Source: Micromonospora chersina (GTDB taxonomy: Bacteria > Actinomycetota > Actinomycetes > Mycobacteriales > Micromonosporaceae). Taken from it: a stretch of 64,000 bases of DNA. How positions within the stretch are numbered: the stretch's first letter is position 1; every line of letters begins with the position of its first letter. A program made the position numbers and the translations under genes. The DNA lies in NCBI RefSeq assembly GCF_900091475.1, contig NZ_FMIB01000002.1, positions 3,968,001-4,032,000 on the forward strand. Direction: 5' to 3'. Of this stretch, positions 50,620-58,465 are shown in pieces. The notes below the pieces were generated by a model. It saw only the letters and a program-made list of their open reading frames with translations, searched no databases and was not told the origin of the DNA.

Positions 50620-51261
50620 TCACCCCATCGGGTGATCGTCGTCCGCCCGCCAGCGGTCGGTGTGCACGGCGGCGGCCAGCGGCCGGGGCGTACGCCACCC
50701 GTGCCGAACCAGGTCGGGAACGGTCTGGAGGTGGCTCACCGGGCCCACGCAGAGCCAGGCCACCGGGCGGATGCCGGGCGGGATGCCGAGCAGGTCGGCC
50801 AGGAACGGCTCGCGGTAGAAGGAGACCCAGCCGACGCCCAGCCCCTCGGCGGTCGCGGCCAGCCAGAGGTTCTGGATGGCCAGGCAGACCGAGTAGAGGC
50901 CGGCGTCGGCGATGGCGTGCCGGCCGAGCACCGCGGGCCCACCCCGCCGCGGGTCGTACGTGACCACGATCGACAGCGTCGACTCCAGCACCCCGTCGAT
51001 CTTGATGCGGGCGAACCGCTCGGCCGCGTCGCCGTCCAGCGTGGCGGCGAAGGTGTCCCGCTCGGCCTGGACGTGCGCGTGGAACCGGCGCCGGGTCCCC
51101 GGGTCGCGGACCAGCACGAAGTCCCAGGGCTGCGAGTTGCCGACGCTCGGCGCGGCGTGCGCGGCCGTGAGGATCCGGTCCAGGACGCCGTCCGGCACCG
51201 GCTCCCCGGTGAACTCGGCGCGCACGTCGCGGCGGCGGTGGATGACGTCGTACAGGTCCAC
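50620..51261 (-). CDS. bluB: 5,6-dimethylbenzimidazole synthase BluB-like
   Basis: 213 residues of the nitroreductase fold: RRRDVRAEF, HAAPSVGNSQPWDF (flavin-contact region), TYDPRRGG, and EGLGVGWVSFY are the specific BluB signatures. BluB breaks down reduced FMN with O2 to give the lower ligand of vitamin B12. No cobalamin gene is adjacent. GTG 51261 is preferred by homology-like length; an ATG at 51309 would add 16 residues. Confidence 0.85.
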   Translation of the reverse strand: MDLYDVIHRRRDVRAEFTGEPVPDGVLDRILTAAHAAPSVGNSQPWDFVLVRDPGTRRRFHAHVQAERDTFAATLDGDAAERFARIKIDGVLESTLSIVVTYDPRRGGPAVLGRHAIADAGLYSVCLAIQNLWLAATAEGLGVGWVSFYREPFLADLLGIPPGIRPVAWLCVGPVSHLQTVPDLVRHGWRTPRPLAAAVHTDRWRADDDHPMG

Positions 51262-51324
51262 AGGCAGGCTCCCGCCGCACTCGGCCCACCCTCGCGGTGG
51301 GCGACTCAACGCTAGAGGGAGCCG

Positions 51325-51705
51325 TCAGCGCGCGGGCGGGGCGGGCGGGGCCAGCTCGCGCAGCACCTGGCTGAGCCGGTCGATGCGGGACTGGGCCTCG
51401 CCGCGCAGCCGCTCGGCAAGCGCGTTCCAGTCCTCTGTGGTCGGCGCCTGCCCGGGTGGCAGCGCCGCGAGCGCCCGGCCCACCTCGGCCAGGGTGAGGC
51501 CGACCCGCTGGCACGCCTCGATCATCGCCAGCCGGCACATCACGTCGCCGTGGTAGCGGCGCTGGTTGCCGGCCGTGCGGTCGCTGCTGATGAGTCCCTG
51601 CGCCTCGTAGAAGCGGATCGCCGACGCGGAGACGCCGCTGCGCTGCGCCACCTGACCGATGGTCAGGCCCGGCTCGTGCCAGTCGAAGGACGTGTCCTGC
51701 TTCAC
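51325..51705 (-). CDS. MerR-family regulator of the divergent NmrA gene
   Basis: 126 residues. The MerR DNA-binding domain (TIGQVAQRSGVSASAIRFYEAQGLI, shown in parts: TIGQVAQRSG and IRFYEAQGLI, about 15-38; the second motif is NQRRYHGDVMCRLAMIEAC) is complete; the C-terminal dimerisation helix is short. It lacks the C-terminal Cys cluster of SoxR. GTG 51705 starts next to a 20-base palindromic promoter that it probably twists to activate the NmrA gene. Confidence 0.85.
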   Translation of the reverse strand: MKQDTSFDWHEPGLTIGQVAQRSGVSASAIRFYEAQGLISSDRTAGNQRRYHGDVMCRLAMIEACQRVGLTLAEVGRALAALPPGQAPTTEDWNALAERLRGEAQSRIDRLSQVLRELAPPAPPAR

Positions 51706-51728
51706 GCCCCGAGTATGCCCGCCGACGA

Positions 51729-51759
51729 TTGACCTCAACAATTGTTGAGGTTCTACGGT
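51729..51759 (+). promoter_or_regulatory. MerR-type palindromic promoter
   Basis: -35 TTGACC (51729-51734) and -10 TACGGT (51754-51759) are 19 nt apart, the abnormal spacing typical of MerR activation. Between them is a perfect 20-base palindrome: ACCTCAACAA (51732-51741) and its complement TTGTTGAGGT (51742-51751). The direction fits the NmrA gene at 51799, and the regulator is divergent. Confidence 0.85.
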
Positions 51760-51798
51760 CGGCTCCATCGAGTTCACGAGAATTCCCTGGAGGCGACA

Positions 51799-52638
51799 AT
51801 GATCCTGGTGACGGGCGCGACGGGCAACGTCGGGCGGCGCGTGGTGGAGCGGCTGGTGGCGGCGGGCCACGGCGTACGGGCCGTGACCCGCGATCCGGGC
51901 CGCGCGAAGCTGCCGGCGGTTGTCGAGGTGGTGGCCGCCGACCTGGCCGATCCGGAGACCCTCCGCCCGCACCTGGCGGGCGTCGACGCCGTTTTCCTGA
52001 TCTGGCCGTTCGTCGAACCGGCCACGGCGGCGCGGCTCGCTCCGCGCGTCGCCGCCGTGCTCGCCGCCGCCGGGTCGCCCCGGGTGGTGTACGTGTCGGC
52101 CGCCACCGCCGAGGCCGACCCGGACTCGTTCTGGGCCGTGGTGGAGCGCGCCGTCATGGCGTCCGGCCTGCCGTGGACGATGCTGCGTCCCACCGGGATC
52201 GCCACGAACACGCTGGGCTGGGCCCCGGCCATCCGCGCCGAGGGCGTGGTGCGCTGGCCGTACGGCACGGCGGCCCGTTCGATGGTCCACGAGGACGACA
52301 TCGCGGCCGTGGCGGTCGACGCGCTGACCAGCGACCGGCACGACCGGCGGACCTACGTGCTCAGCGGCCCGCAGACGGTCACCCAGGCCGAGCAGGTGCG
52401 CCTCATCGGCGCCGCGATCGGCCGCGACCTGCGCTGGCAGGAGGTGCCCGCCGAGGCGGTACGCCCCATGCTGTCCGTGGCGATGGGCAGCGCCGCGTTC
52501 GCGGACGCGGCACTGGCCGGCTGGGCGGCCATGGCGGAGACGCCGGAGCAGGTGACCGGCGACGTGGCGGCCGTGCTGGGACGCCCGGCGCGCACGTTCG
52601 CCGACTGGGCCGCCGACCACGCGGCCGACTTCGCCTGA
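51799..52638 (+). CDS. NmrA-family NAD(P)H-binding protein
   Basis: 279 residues. A Rossmann fold with GATGNVG (6-12), RAVTRDP as the NADP-binding strand 2 and LVYVSAAT-like VVYVSAATAEAD for strand 4. The pattern AVMASGLPWTMLRPTGIATN is typical of NmrA/TMR-type NADPH-binding proteins and azoreductase-like flavin-free reductases. It is transcribed from the MerR-type promoter, which suggests a redox or electrophile response. CTGGAGG is the ribosome site. Confidence 0.83.
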   Translation: MILVTGATGNVGRRVVERLVAAGHGVRAVTRDPGRAKLPAVVEVVAADLADPETLRPHLAGVDAVFLIWPFVEPATAARLAPRVAAVLAAAGSPRVVYVSAATAEADPDSFWAVVERAVMASGLPWTMLRPTGIATNTLGWAPAIRAEGVVRWPYGTAARSMVHEDDIAAVAVDALTSDRHDRRTYVLSGPQTVTQAEQVRLIGAAIGRDLRWQEVPAEAVRPMLSVAMGSAAFADAALAGWAAMAETPEQVTGDVAAVLGRPARTFADWAADHAADFA

Positions 52639-52699
52639 GTCCGCCGCCCGGAACGGTGGAAGCTGGCGCGCCGGGCGCCGTCGAGGGCATGCTGACCGG

Positions 52700-53533
52700 A
52701 TGGGGGTACGCGTCGAGCACGCCGGGCCGGTGACCACGGTGATCCTGGACCGGCCGGAGGCGCGCAACGCCGTCGACGGGCCGACGGCCCGGGCCCTGGC
52801 CGACGCCTTCCGCGCCTTCGAGGCGGACCCGGACGCGGCCGTCGCCGTGCTCTGGGGCGCGGGCGGCACGTTCTGCGCCGGCGCCGACCTCAAGGCCATC
52901 GGCACGCCGCGCGGCAACCGGGTCGAGCCCGAGGGCGACGGCCCGATGGGCCCGACCCGGATGCGCCTGTCGAAGCCGGTGCTGGCCGCGATCTCCGGGT
53001 ACGCCGTGGCCGGCGGCCTGGAACTGGCGCTCTGGTGCGATCTGCGGGTCGCCGAGTCGGACGCGACGCTCGGGGTGTTCTGCCGGCGCTGGGGCGTGCC
53101 GCTCATCGACGGCGGGACGGTGCGGCTGCCCCGGCTCATCGGCGAGAGCCGGGCCATGGACCTGATCCTCACCGGCCGCCCGGTCCCCGCCGATGAGGCG
53201 TACGCCATGGGCCTGGTGAACCGGCTGGTCGCGCCGGGCACGGCCCGGGCGGAGGCCGAGCGGCTGGCCGCCGAGATCGCCCGGCACCCGCGGACCTGCC
53301 TGCGCAACGACCGGGCGGCGGTGCTGGCGGGCGGCGGCCTGCCCGAGCCGGAGGCGCTGGCGACCGAACTCGCCTTCGGGATGGAGTCCCTGGTCACCGA
53401 CGCCATGAAGGGCGCGGCCCGGTTCACGGCCGGCGCCGGCCGGCACGGCGCCGCCCCCGAGGACGACGCCGGGTCCGACGCGGCGGAGAAACCCGACCGA
53501 CCGCCTAGGGGCGGGTCGGCCGCTCGACCGTGA
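52700..53533 (+). CDS. Enoyl-CoA hydratase/isomerase (crotonase family)
   Basis: 277 residues. The oxyanion-hole loops GGTFCAGADLKAI (about 55-67) and SGYAVAGGLELALWCDLRVA (shown in parts; about 95-114) are complete. The second catalytic position is in VPLIDGGTVRLP, where classical ECH-1 has Glu, so the reaction may differ (hydratase, isomerase or hydrolase). The last ~40 residues are a polar Asp/Pro-rich tail that overlaps the convergent next gene by 29 nt. Confidence 0.85.
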   Translation: MGVRVEHAGPVTTVILDRPEARNAVDGPTARALADAFRAFEADPDAAVAVLWGAGGTFCAGADLKAIGTPRGNRVEPEGDGPMGPTRMRLSKPVLAAISGYAVAGGLELALWCDLRVAESDATLGVFCRRWGVPLIDGGTVRLPRLIGESRAMDLILTGRPVPADEAYAMGLVNRLVAPGTARAEAERLAAEIARHPRTCLRNDRAAVLAGGGLPEPEALATELAFGMESLVTDAMKGAARFTAGAGRHGAAPEDDAGSDAAEKPDRPPRGGSAARP

Positions 53534-54383
53534 CCGGCCGGCCGTAGCCGGAGAACGCCATGGTCACCTGGGTGCTGGTCGGAGGTCCCACCTTGCCGTT
53601 CTTCCGGAAGACGAGCGTGACCTCGTAGGCCAGTTCGGCGATCCGGTCGTCGGCGCCGAGCGTCACGTCACCCACGATCTTCTCGCTGACGAGCGGGGCG
53701 TCGGCGTCGAAGCCGGTGGACTCGCCGGTGGGCTCGACGCTGAAGTGATAGGCCCGTTGCCCGGTCCGGGTGACAGTGGCGTCGTTCCTCTTCAACACCT
53801 GGAACAGCCCGTCCTGGTCCGACGAGGCACCGAGGGCACCTCCCATCGCCACGTCGAAGGGGAGGTACTTCCGCTCGCCCGGGTACCGCTTCCAGGGCAG
53901 CTTTCGGCGGCCGTCGGAGCCGCCGACGTAGTACACGCCGTCGACCAGCCGTTCCTCCGTGTAGCTCACGCCGTCCGGGTACGGCGTGCGCAGCCAGCCG
54001 TCGGCGCTTCTCGGGTCGAAGGCGCCCGTCGTGGTCTCCACCCAGTTCGGATCGACCCGGTTGGACCTGCGTACCGTGACCCGGTAGCTCGTGCTCTCAC
54101 TCGCGGTGACGGCGGCGGCCAGTTCCATCCTCGGTGACGCGACCGCGGGTGCGGATGCCTGGGCCACGGCCGGCCGGTCCGGCGCCGGCCGGTGCACCAG
54201 GGTAGTCGCGCCGGCCGTGCTCAGCACGAGCACGGCGAGGGTGCCGCCGGCGACGGTCGCGGTCCGGCGTCGGCGCCCCCGGCGACCCCGCTCCAGAAGC
54301 GTCGCGGCCGGTGCCGCCGAGTGCGGCTCGCCGTCGACCAGGGCGTGCAGCCGGTCCGTGAGCCGTTCGTCGAGATCTGTCAT
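53505..54383 (-). CDS. Membrane partner of the SigE-family sigma factor (anti-sigma-like)
   Basis: 292 residues. A cytoplasmic N-terminus with LDERLTDRLHALVDG and a basic cluster (RRGRRRRT), one membrane helix (TVAGGTLAVLVLSTAGATTL, about 43-62), then a long extracellular domain rich in beta (VSYTEERLVDGVYYV). The gene begins 5 nt after the sigma gene, on the same strand, so the two form a sigma/anti-sigma-like pair. The extracellular domain is LppX/LprG-like in appearance rather than a classic zinc-binding anti-sigma, and no HxxxCxxC is present. Confidence 0.7.
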   Translation of the reverse strand: MTDLDERLTDRLHALVDGEPHSAAPAATLLERGRRGRRRRTATVAGGTLAVLVLSTAGATTLVHRPAPDRPAVAQASAPAVASPRMELAAAVTASESTSYRVTVRRSNRVDPNWVETTTGAFDPRSADGWLRTPYPDGVSYTEERLVDGVYYVGGSDGRRKLPWKRYPGERKYLPFDVAMGGALGASSDQDGLFQVLKRNDATVTRTGQRAYHFSVEPTGESTGFDADAPLVSEKIVGDVTLGADDRIAELAYEVTLVFRKNGKVGPPTSTQVTMAFSGYGRPVTVERPTRP

Positions 54384-54388
54384 CGCTG

Positions 54389-54907
54389 TCACCTGATCCC
54401 CGTGTAGGAGGGTTGCTGGAGGAGGTGGCGGAGCTTGCCGAGGGCCTTCGAGTGCTGGCTCTTGACCGTGCCGACGGTGCAGCCCAGCACCCGGGCCACC
54501 TCCCGCTCGGGCAGGTCCTCGTAGTGGCGCAGCACCACCACCGCGCGCTGCCTCGGTGGCAACGCGCGCAGCGCCCGACGCAGCGCGACGGCGTCGTGGT
54601 CCGGCTCGGTGGACGGGGCGGCCCGGTCGGGGACCTCGGCGACGAGGCTCTCCCGCCGGCGCCGCCGCCAGAACGAGGTGTGGTTGTTCACCAGCGCACG
54701 CCGGAGGTAGGCGTGCAGGTCGTCGCTCCGGGACAACCGGCGCCACCGCTCGTACATCCGGACCAGGCTGTCCTGGAGGAGTTCCTCGGCCCGCCACCGG
54801 TCGCCGGCCAGCAGCATGGCCAGCCGGATGTGGCGCCGCCAGGCCTCCTCCACGAAGGCCACGTACGAGGCGTCCGCCGTCGACAGTCGCGTTTTCTGGT
54901 CGGTCAC
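54389..54907 (-). CDS. SigE-family (ECF-type) sigma factor
   Basis: 172 residues: region 2 (AEELLQDSLVRMYERWRRL, with HIRLAMLLAGD upstream) and region 4 (LPPRQRAVVVLRHYEDLPEREVARVLGCTVGTVKSQHSKAL, shown in parts: RQRAVVVLRHYEDL and EVARVLGCTVGTVKS) are clear. Region 3 is missing, as in ECF factors. The next gene encodes a membrane partner. Start GTG 54907 is preferred over ATG 54928. Confidence 0.87.
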   Translation of the reverse strand: MTDQKTRLSTADASYVAFVEEAWRRHIRLAMLLAGDRWRAEELLQDSLVRMYERWRRLSRSDDLHAYLRRALVNNHTSFWRRRRRESLVAEVPDRAAPSTEPDHDAVALRRALRALPPRQRAVVVLRHYEDLPEREVARVLGCTVGTVKSQHSKALGKLRHLLQQPSYTGIR

Positions 54908-54949
54908 GCCCCTACCACGCGGCCGCACCGGGAATGGTTGTCCGGGCGG

Positions 54950-56434
54950 TCACTTCAGGTTGCGCAGAGCGTCCTCGATGGCACGGTGGAAGGTCGGGTA
55001 CGCGTAGATCATGTGCCGGAGCTGGCTGACCGGGACGGCCGCGTGCACCGCCACGACCAGCGCGGAGAGCACCTCGCCACCGGCCGGGCCGACCGAGGTG
55101 GCGCCGATCAGCACGCCCTGGTCGGCGTCGGCGACAAGCTTGATGAAGCCGGCGTTGCCGGTCTTGTGGATCCAGCCGCGGGTCGACGCGGTCAGGTCCG
55201 TGTAGCCGACCTGGACGTTGACGCCCCGCTCGCGCGCCTGGCGCTCGGTGAGGCCGACGGCGCCCACCTCGGGGTCGGTGAAGGTGACCCGGGGCAGCGC
55301 CCGGTAGTCGGCGACCGGGACGCTGCCCGGGGCGACGGTCGACCCGCCCGCGCTCATCGCCCCGCCGACCGCGCTGACCACGCCGGCCGCGCCGCCCACC
55401 ACGCTCGCGGTGCCGCTGGCGTCCGGCCCGCCCTTCATACGCCGCATGCGGTCGAGCACGTCGGCGACGACGATGCCGGCCTGGTACATGGCGATGTGGG
55501 TGAACGCGCCCTCGCCGGTGAGGTCGCCGACCGCCCAGATCCCCTCGGCGGCGTGCATGCGCTCGTCGACCGGCAGGTAGCGCTGCGTGCAGTCGATGCC
55601 GACCGAGTCCAGGCCCAGCTCCTCCAGGTGCGCCTTGCGGCCGGTCACCACGAGCAGCTTCTCGCCGCTGAACTCGGCGCCGTCGGCGTGGACGGTGAAG
55701 GCGCTGCCGTCGTGGCTGACCCGCCGGGCCGCGAACCCGGTGTGGATCTCGACCCCGTCGGCCCGCAGCGCCCCGGCGGCGACCTCCGACGCCTCCGGCT
55801 CCTCCAGGGCGAGCACCCGGTCGGCCGCCTCGACCACTGTCACCCGGACGCCGAACCGGGCGAAGACCTGGGCCAGTTCCAGCCCGATGGCGCCGCCCCC
55901 CAGCACCAGCAGCGACTCCGGCAGCTCCTCGACCTCGATGGCCTGGTGGTTGGTCCAGTACGGGGTGCCGGCCAGGCCGTCGATCGGCGGGATCGAGGGC
56001 CGGGTGCCGGTGCCGAGGACGATCCCGTAGCGGGCCTCGAACGTCTGGTCGCCGACGCGTACCCGGTTCGGGCCGTCGAGCCGGCCGCTGCCCCGGAGGA
56101 ACCGGCCGCCCTTGCCGGTGAACCGGTCCACGGCGACCTTGTCGTCCCAGGTGTCGGTGGCCTCCTCGCGGATACGGCGGGCGACCGGCGCCCAGTCGGG
56201 CCGTACCTCGGCGCTGCCGGCCAGCTCGTTGACCCGGTGCGCCTCGGCCAGCGCGTTCGCCGCCCGGATCATCATCTTGCTCGGGATGCAGCCCCAGTAG
56301 GGGCACTCGCCGCCGACCAGGTCCCGCTCGATGCCGACCACGGTGAGGCCGGCCTCGGCGAGCCGCCCGGCCACCTCCTCGCCGCCGACCCCGAGCCCGA
56401 CAACGACCACATCCACCAGTTCCGGCTCCGCCAT
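54950..56434 (-). CDS. Pyridine nucleotide-disulfide oxidoreductase (class I, lipoamide/mercuric-reductase-like)
   Basis: 494 residues. FAD motif VVVGLGVGGEE (about 10-20), redox disulfide GECPYWGCIPSK (Cys44, Cys49), NAD motif LGGGAIGLELAQ, second FAD motif GIWAVGDLTGEGAF, and the C-terminal active-site His in AYPTFHRA. Between the second FAD motif and the dimerisation domain is a Gly/Ala/Ser-rich insert (about 331-370) not found in typical members. Lipoamide, mycothione and mercuric reductases share this fold; no operon partner indicates which. ATG 56434. Confidence 0.85.
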   Translation of the reverse strand: MAEPELVDVVVVGLGVGGEEVAGRLAEAGLTVVGIERDLVGGECPYWGCIPSKMMIRAANALAEAHRVNELAGSAEVRPDWAPVARRIREEATDTWDDKVAVDRFTGKGGRFLRGSGRLDGPNRVRVGDQTFEARYGIVLGTGTRPSIPPIDGLAGTPYWTNHQAIEVEELPESLLVLGGGAIGLELAQVFARFGVRVTVVEAADRVLALEEPEASEVAAGALRADGVEIHTGFAARRVSHDGSAFTVHADGAEFSGEKLLVVTGRKAHLEELGLDSVGIDCTQRYLPVDERMHAAEGIWAVGDLTGEGAFTHIAMYQAGIVVADVLDRMRRMKGGPDASGTASVVGGAAGVVSAVGGAMSAGGSTVAPGSVPVADYRALPRVTFTDPEVGAVGLTERQARERGVNVQVGYTDLTASTRGWIHKTGNAGFIKLVADADQGVLIGATSVGPAGGEVLSALVVAVHAAVPVSQLRHMIYAYPTFHRAIEDALRNLK

Positions 56435-56526
56435 CCCGCCAGCATTCCGCACCGCCGGACCGGCGGCCACCTCGTCGGGCCGGAATTCCCGCGCCGGTAA
56501 CCAGCCCGACCGCCTACCGTGGCCGG

Positions 56527-57627
56527 ATGCTGGCACGCTTCGCCCCGGTCCGGGACTGCTTCCACGACCTCTTCGCCGCCGGCCGGGAGACCGGGGCCGC
56601 GCTGGCCGTCTGGTACGACGGCACGCCCGTGGTCGACCTGGTCGGCGGCACCCGCGCCGCCGTCCCGCCCGGTGCGGCCGTCCCGGCTGTCGGGGCGCAG
56701 GCGCCGTGGCGGCCGGACGCGCTGGTGAACGTCTACTCGGTGGGCAAGCCGGTGGTCGCGCTCTGCCTCCTGCTGCTTGTCGACCGGGGCCGGGTCGACC
56801 TCGACGCGCCCGTGTCGGCGTACTGGCCGGAGTTCCGCGCCCCGGCCACCGTGCGGCAGGTGCTCGACCACACCGCCGGGCTGCCCGCGTTCCCGGTGCC
56901 CCGGCCCGCCGCGGCGATCCCCGACTGGGGGTCGCTCTGCGCCGACCTGGCCGCCGCCGAACCCGAGTGGACGCCGGGCAGCGTCGCGGGCGAGCACGCC
57001 TGGACGTACGGGCACCTGGTCGGCGAGCTGGTCCGTCGGGTGGACGGGCGGCCGGTGGGGCGGTTCCTGGCCGAGGAGATCGCCGGACCGTGGGGCCTCG
57101 ACCTCGCCTTCGGGCTGGGTGCGGCGGACCAGCGGCGCTGCGCCGACCTGTCGTACGCCGATCCGGACTGGCCGGTCCGGATGCTGGGCGAGCCGGGGTC
57201 GCTGCGCGCGCGGGCGTTGGGAAACCCGGCCGGCGGGCTGGATACGGCGGTGGTGAACAGCCCGCTCTGGCGGGCCGCCGAGTTCCCGGCGGTGAACCTG
57301 CACGCCACCGCGTCCGCCCTGGCCCGCCTCTACGCGGGCCTGCTGGCCGGCGGCACCCTCGACGGGGTACGCCGGTTCAGCCCGGAACTGGTCGCCGAGG
57401 CGACCCGGGTGCAGTACGACGGTCCGGACCTGGTGCTGGACCGGCCGGCGTCGTGGACGTTGGGCATGCAGTGGGAGCCGGACGGGAGCTGGGGCATGGG
57501 CGGGATCGGCGGCAGCAGCGCCTGGGCCGACCCGGAGCGCGGCTACACCTTCGCGTACGCGACCGCCCGGCTGGCCGACCACGACCGGGTGGAGGAGCTG
57601 GTGGACGCGCTGCACTCCTGCCTCTGA
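56527..57627 (+). CDS. Serine hydrolase of the beta-lactamase fold (class C / LACTB-like)
   Basis: 366 residues. The nucleophile motif is YSVGKP (Ser71-x-x-Lys74); the second motif is a YGH (WTYGHLVG), as in LACTB-type esterases and D-aminopeptidases rather than true class C lactamases. LDHTAGLP and GNPAGGLDTA are typical of this branch. There is no signal peptide, so it is cytosolic. Substrate unknown. ATG 56527. Confidence 0.85.
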   Translation: MLARFAPVRDCFHDLFAAGRETGAALAVWYDGTPVVDLVGGTRAAVPPGAAVPAVGAQAPWRPDALVNVYSVGKPVVALCLLLLVDRGRVDLDAPVSAYWPEFRAPATVRQVLDHTAGLPAFPVPRPAAAIPDWGSLCADLAAAEPEWTPGSVAGEHAWTYGHLVGELVRRVDGRPVGRFLAEEIAGPWGLDLAFGLGAADQRRCADLSYADPDWPVRMLGEPGSLRARALGNPAGGLDTAVVNSPLWRAAEFPAVNLHATASALARLYAGLLAGGTLDGVRRFSPELVAEATRVQYDGPDLVLDRPASWTLGMQWEPDGSWGMGGIGGSSAWADPERGYTFAYATARLADHDRVEELVDALHSCL

Positions 57628-57699
57628 CAGGAACCGGACTGATCAACAGGGGTGGCGACCCTGTCACGCTGCGTCAGCCGCCGCTACGCTCCGGTGCTC

Positions 57700-58461
57700 G
57701 TGGAGAACGAAGCGCCCGCGCCGGCGACCCGGCTCAAGGAGCACTCCGGGGTCGCCGCCAACCTGGTCTCGGCGGTGGCCGGGCTGGTCGCCCTGGTGCA
57801 GGCGGTCCGCTCCGACCCGCTGTGGATCGTGCTGGGCCTGGTCGCGCTGGCGGCGCTGGCGGCGTACCAGCTCTGGCGACGCCGCTGGCGGACGGCCGGG
57901 CTGGCCGCGGTGGCGCTGCTGGTCCTGGGCGTCGCCGGCTGGGCCCTCAACCAGGACCGGCGCGACGCCGCGCCCGCCGCCGCCACGACAACCCCCACGG
58001 GCCCGACGACCGCCCCCGCGGCGCCGGACCCCACCGCCGCCACCACCCCGGCGGGCGCCACCGGCGCGGCGGCCTCGGCCGGCGGGGCCGCGCCCGTGGT
58101 CTTCAGCGACGTGGTGCAGCTCGACAAGAAGACCGGGGTGGACGTGGACGGCGGCCGGCCCGTCAAGCGGTACGCGCAGGACGCGACGGTCGACCTCTAC
58201 CTGGACTGGGGCTACATCCTCTACTCCAGCGCCCGGCACAGCGCCATGTACGACGACACCTCCGCCGGCCCGGAGGAGGGTGCCCAGGCCCGCTGCGCCA
58301 CCTACCGCGAGGGCCGCCGCACGAGCGCCCCGCACCACTACGTCGGCGGCGGCCAGCAGTACTGCTTCACCACCTCGGAGGGGCGCCCGGGCTGGTTGCA
58401 GGTGGTGAACCAGGCGGGTGAGGGCGGCGCCCTGGTCAAGGTGACCGTCTGGCGGGAGTGA
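57700..58461 (+). CDS. Membrane protein with extracellular Thr/Pro-linked domain
   Basis: 253 residues from GTG 57700 (GTG 57694 is nearly equivalent). Two or three membrane helices lie within about 20-85, then a Thr/Pro/Ala linker (about 90-128), then a globular domain of ~120 residues with VDLYLDWGYILYSSARHSA and two Cys (ARCATYREGR, YCFTTSEG). No family is recognised. It is convergent with the photolyase gene, 4 nt away. Confidence 0.65.
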   Translation: MENEAPAPATRLKEHSGVAANLVSAVAGLVALVQAVRSDPLWIVLGLVALAALAAYQLWRRRWRTAGLAAVALLVLGVAGWALNQDRRDAAPAAATTTPTGPTTAPAAPDPTAATTPAGATGAAASAGGAAPVVFSDVVQLDKKTGVDVDGGRPVKRYAQDATVDLYLDWGYILYSSARHSAMYDDTSAGPEEGAQARCATYREGRRTSAPHHYVGGGQQYCFTTSEGRPGWLQVVNQAGEGGALVKVTVWRE

Positions 58462-58465
58462 GCGG

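Noticed and set aside
51325..51705. SoxR
   Set aside because: The MerR protein lacks the C-terminal four-Cys iron-sulfur motif, although the promoter geometry is similar.
54413..56500. 695-codon plus-strand frame
   Set aside because: It is antisense to the sigma factor and flavoprotein genes, which have complete motifs.
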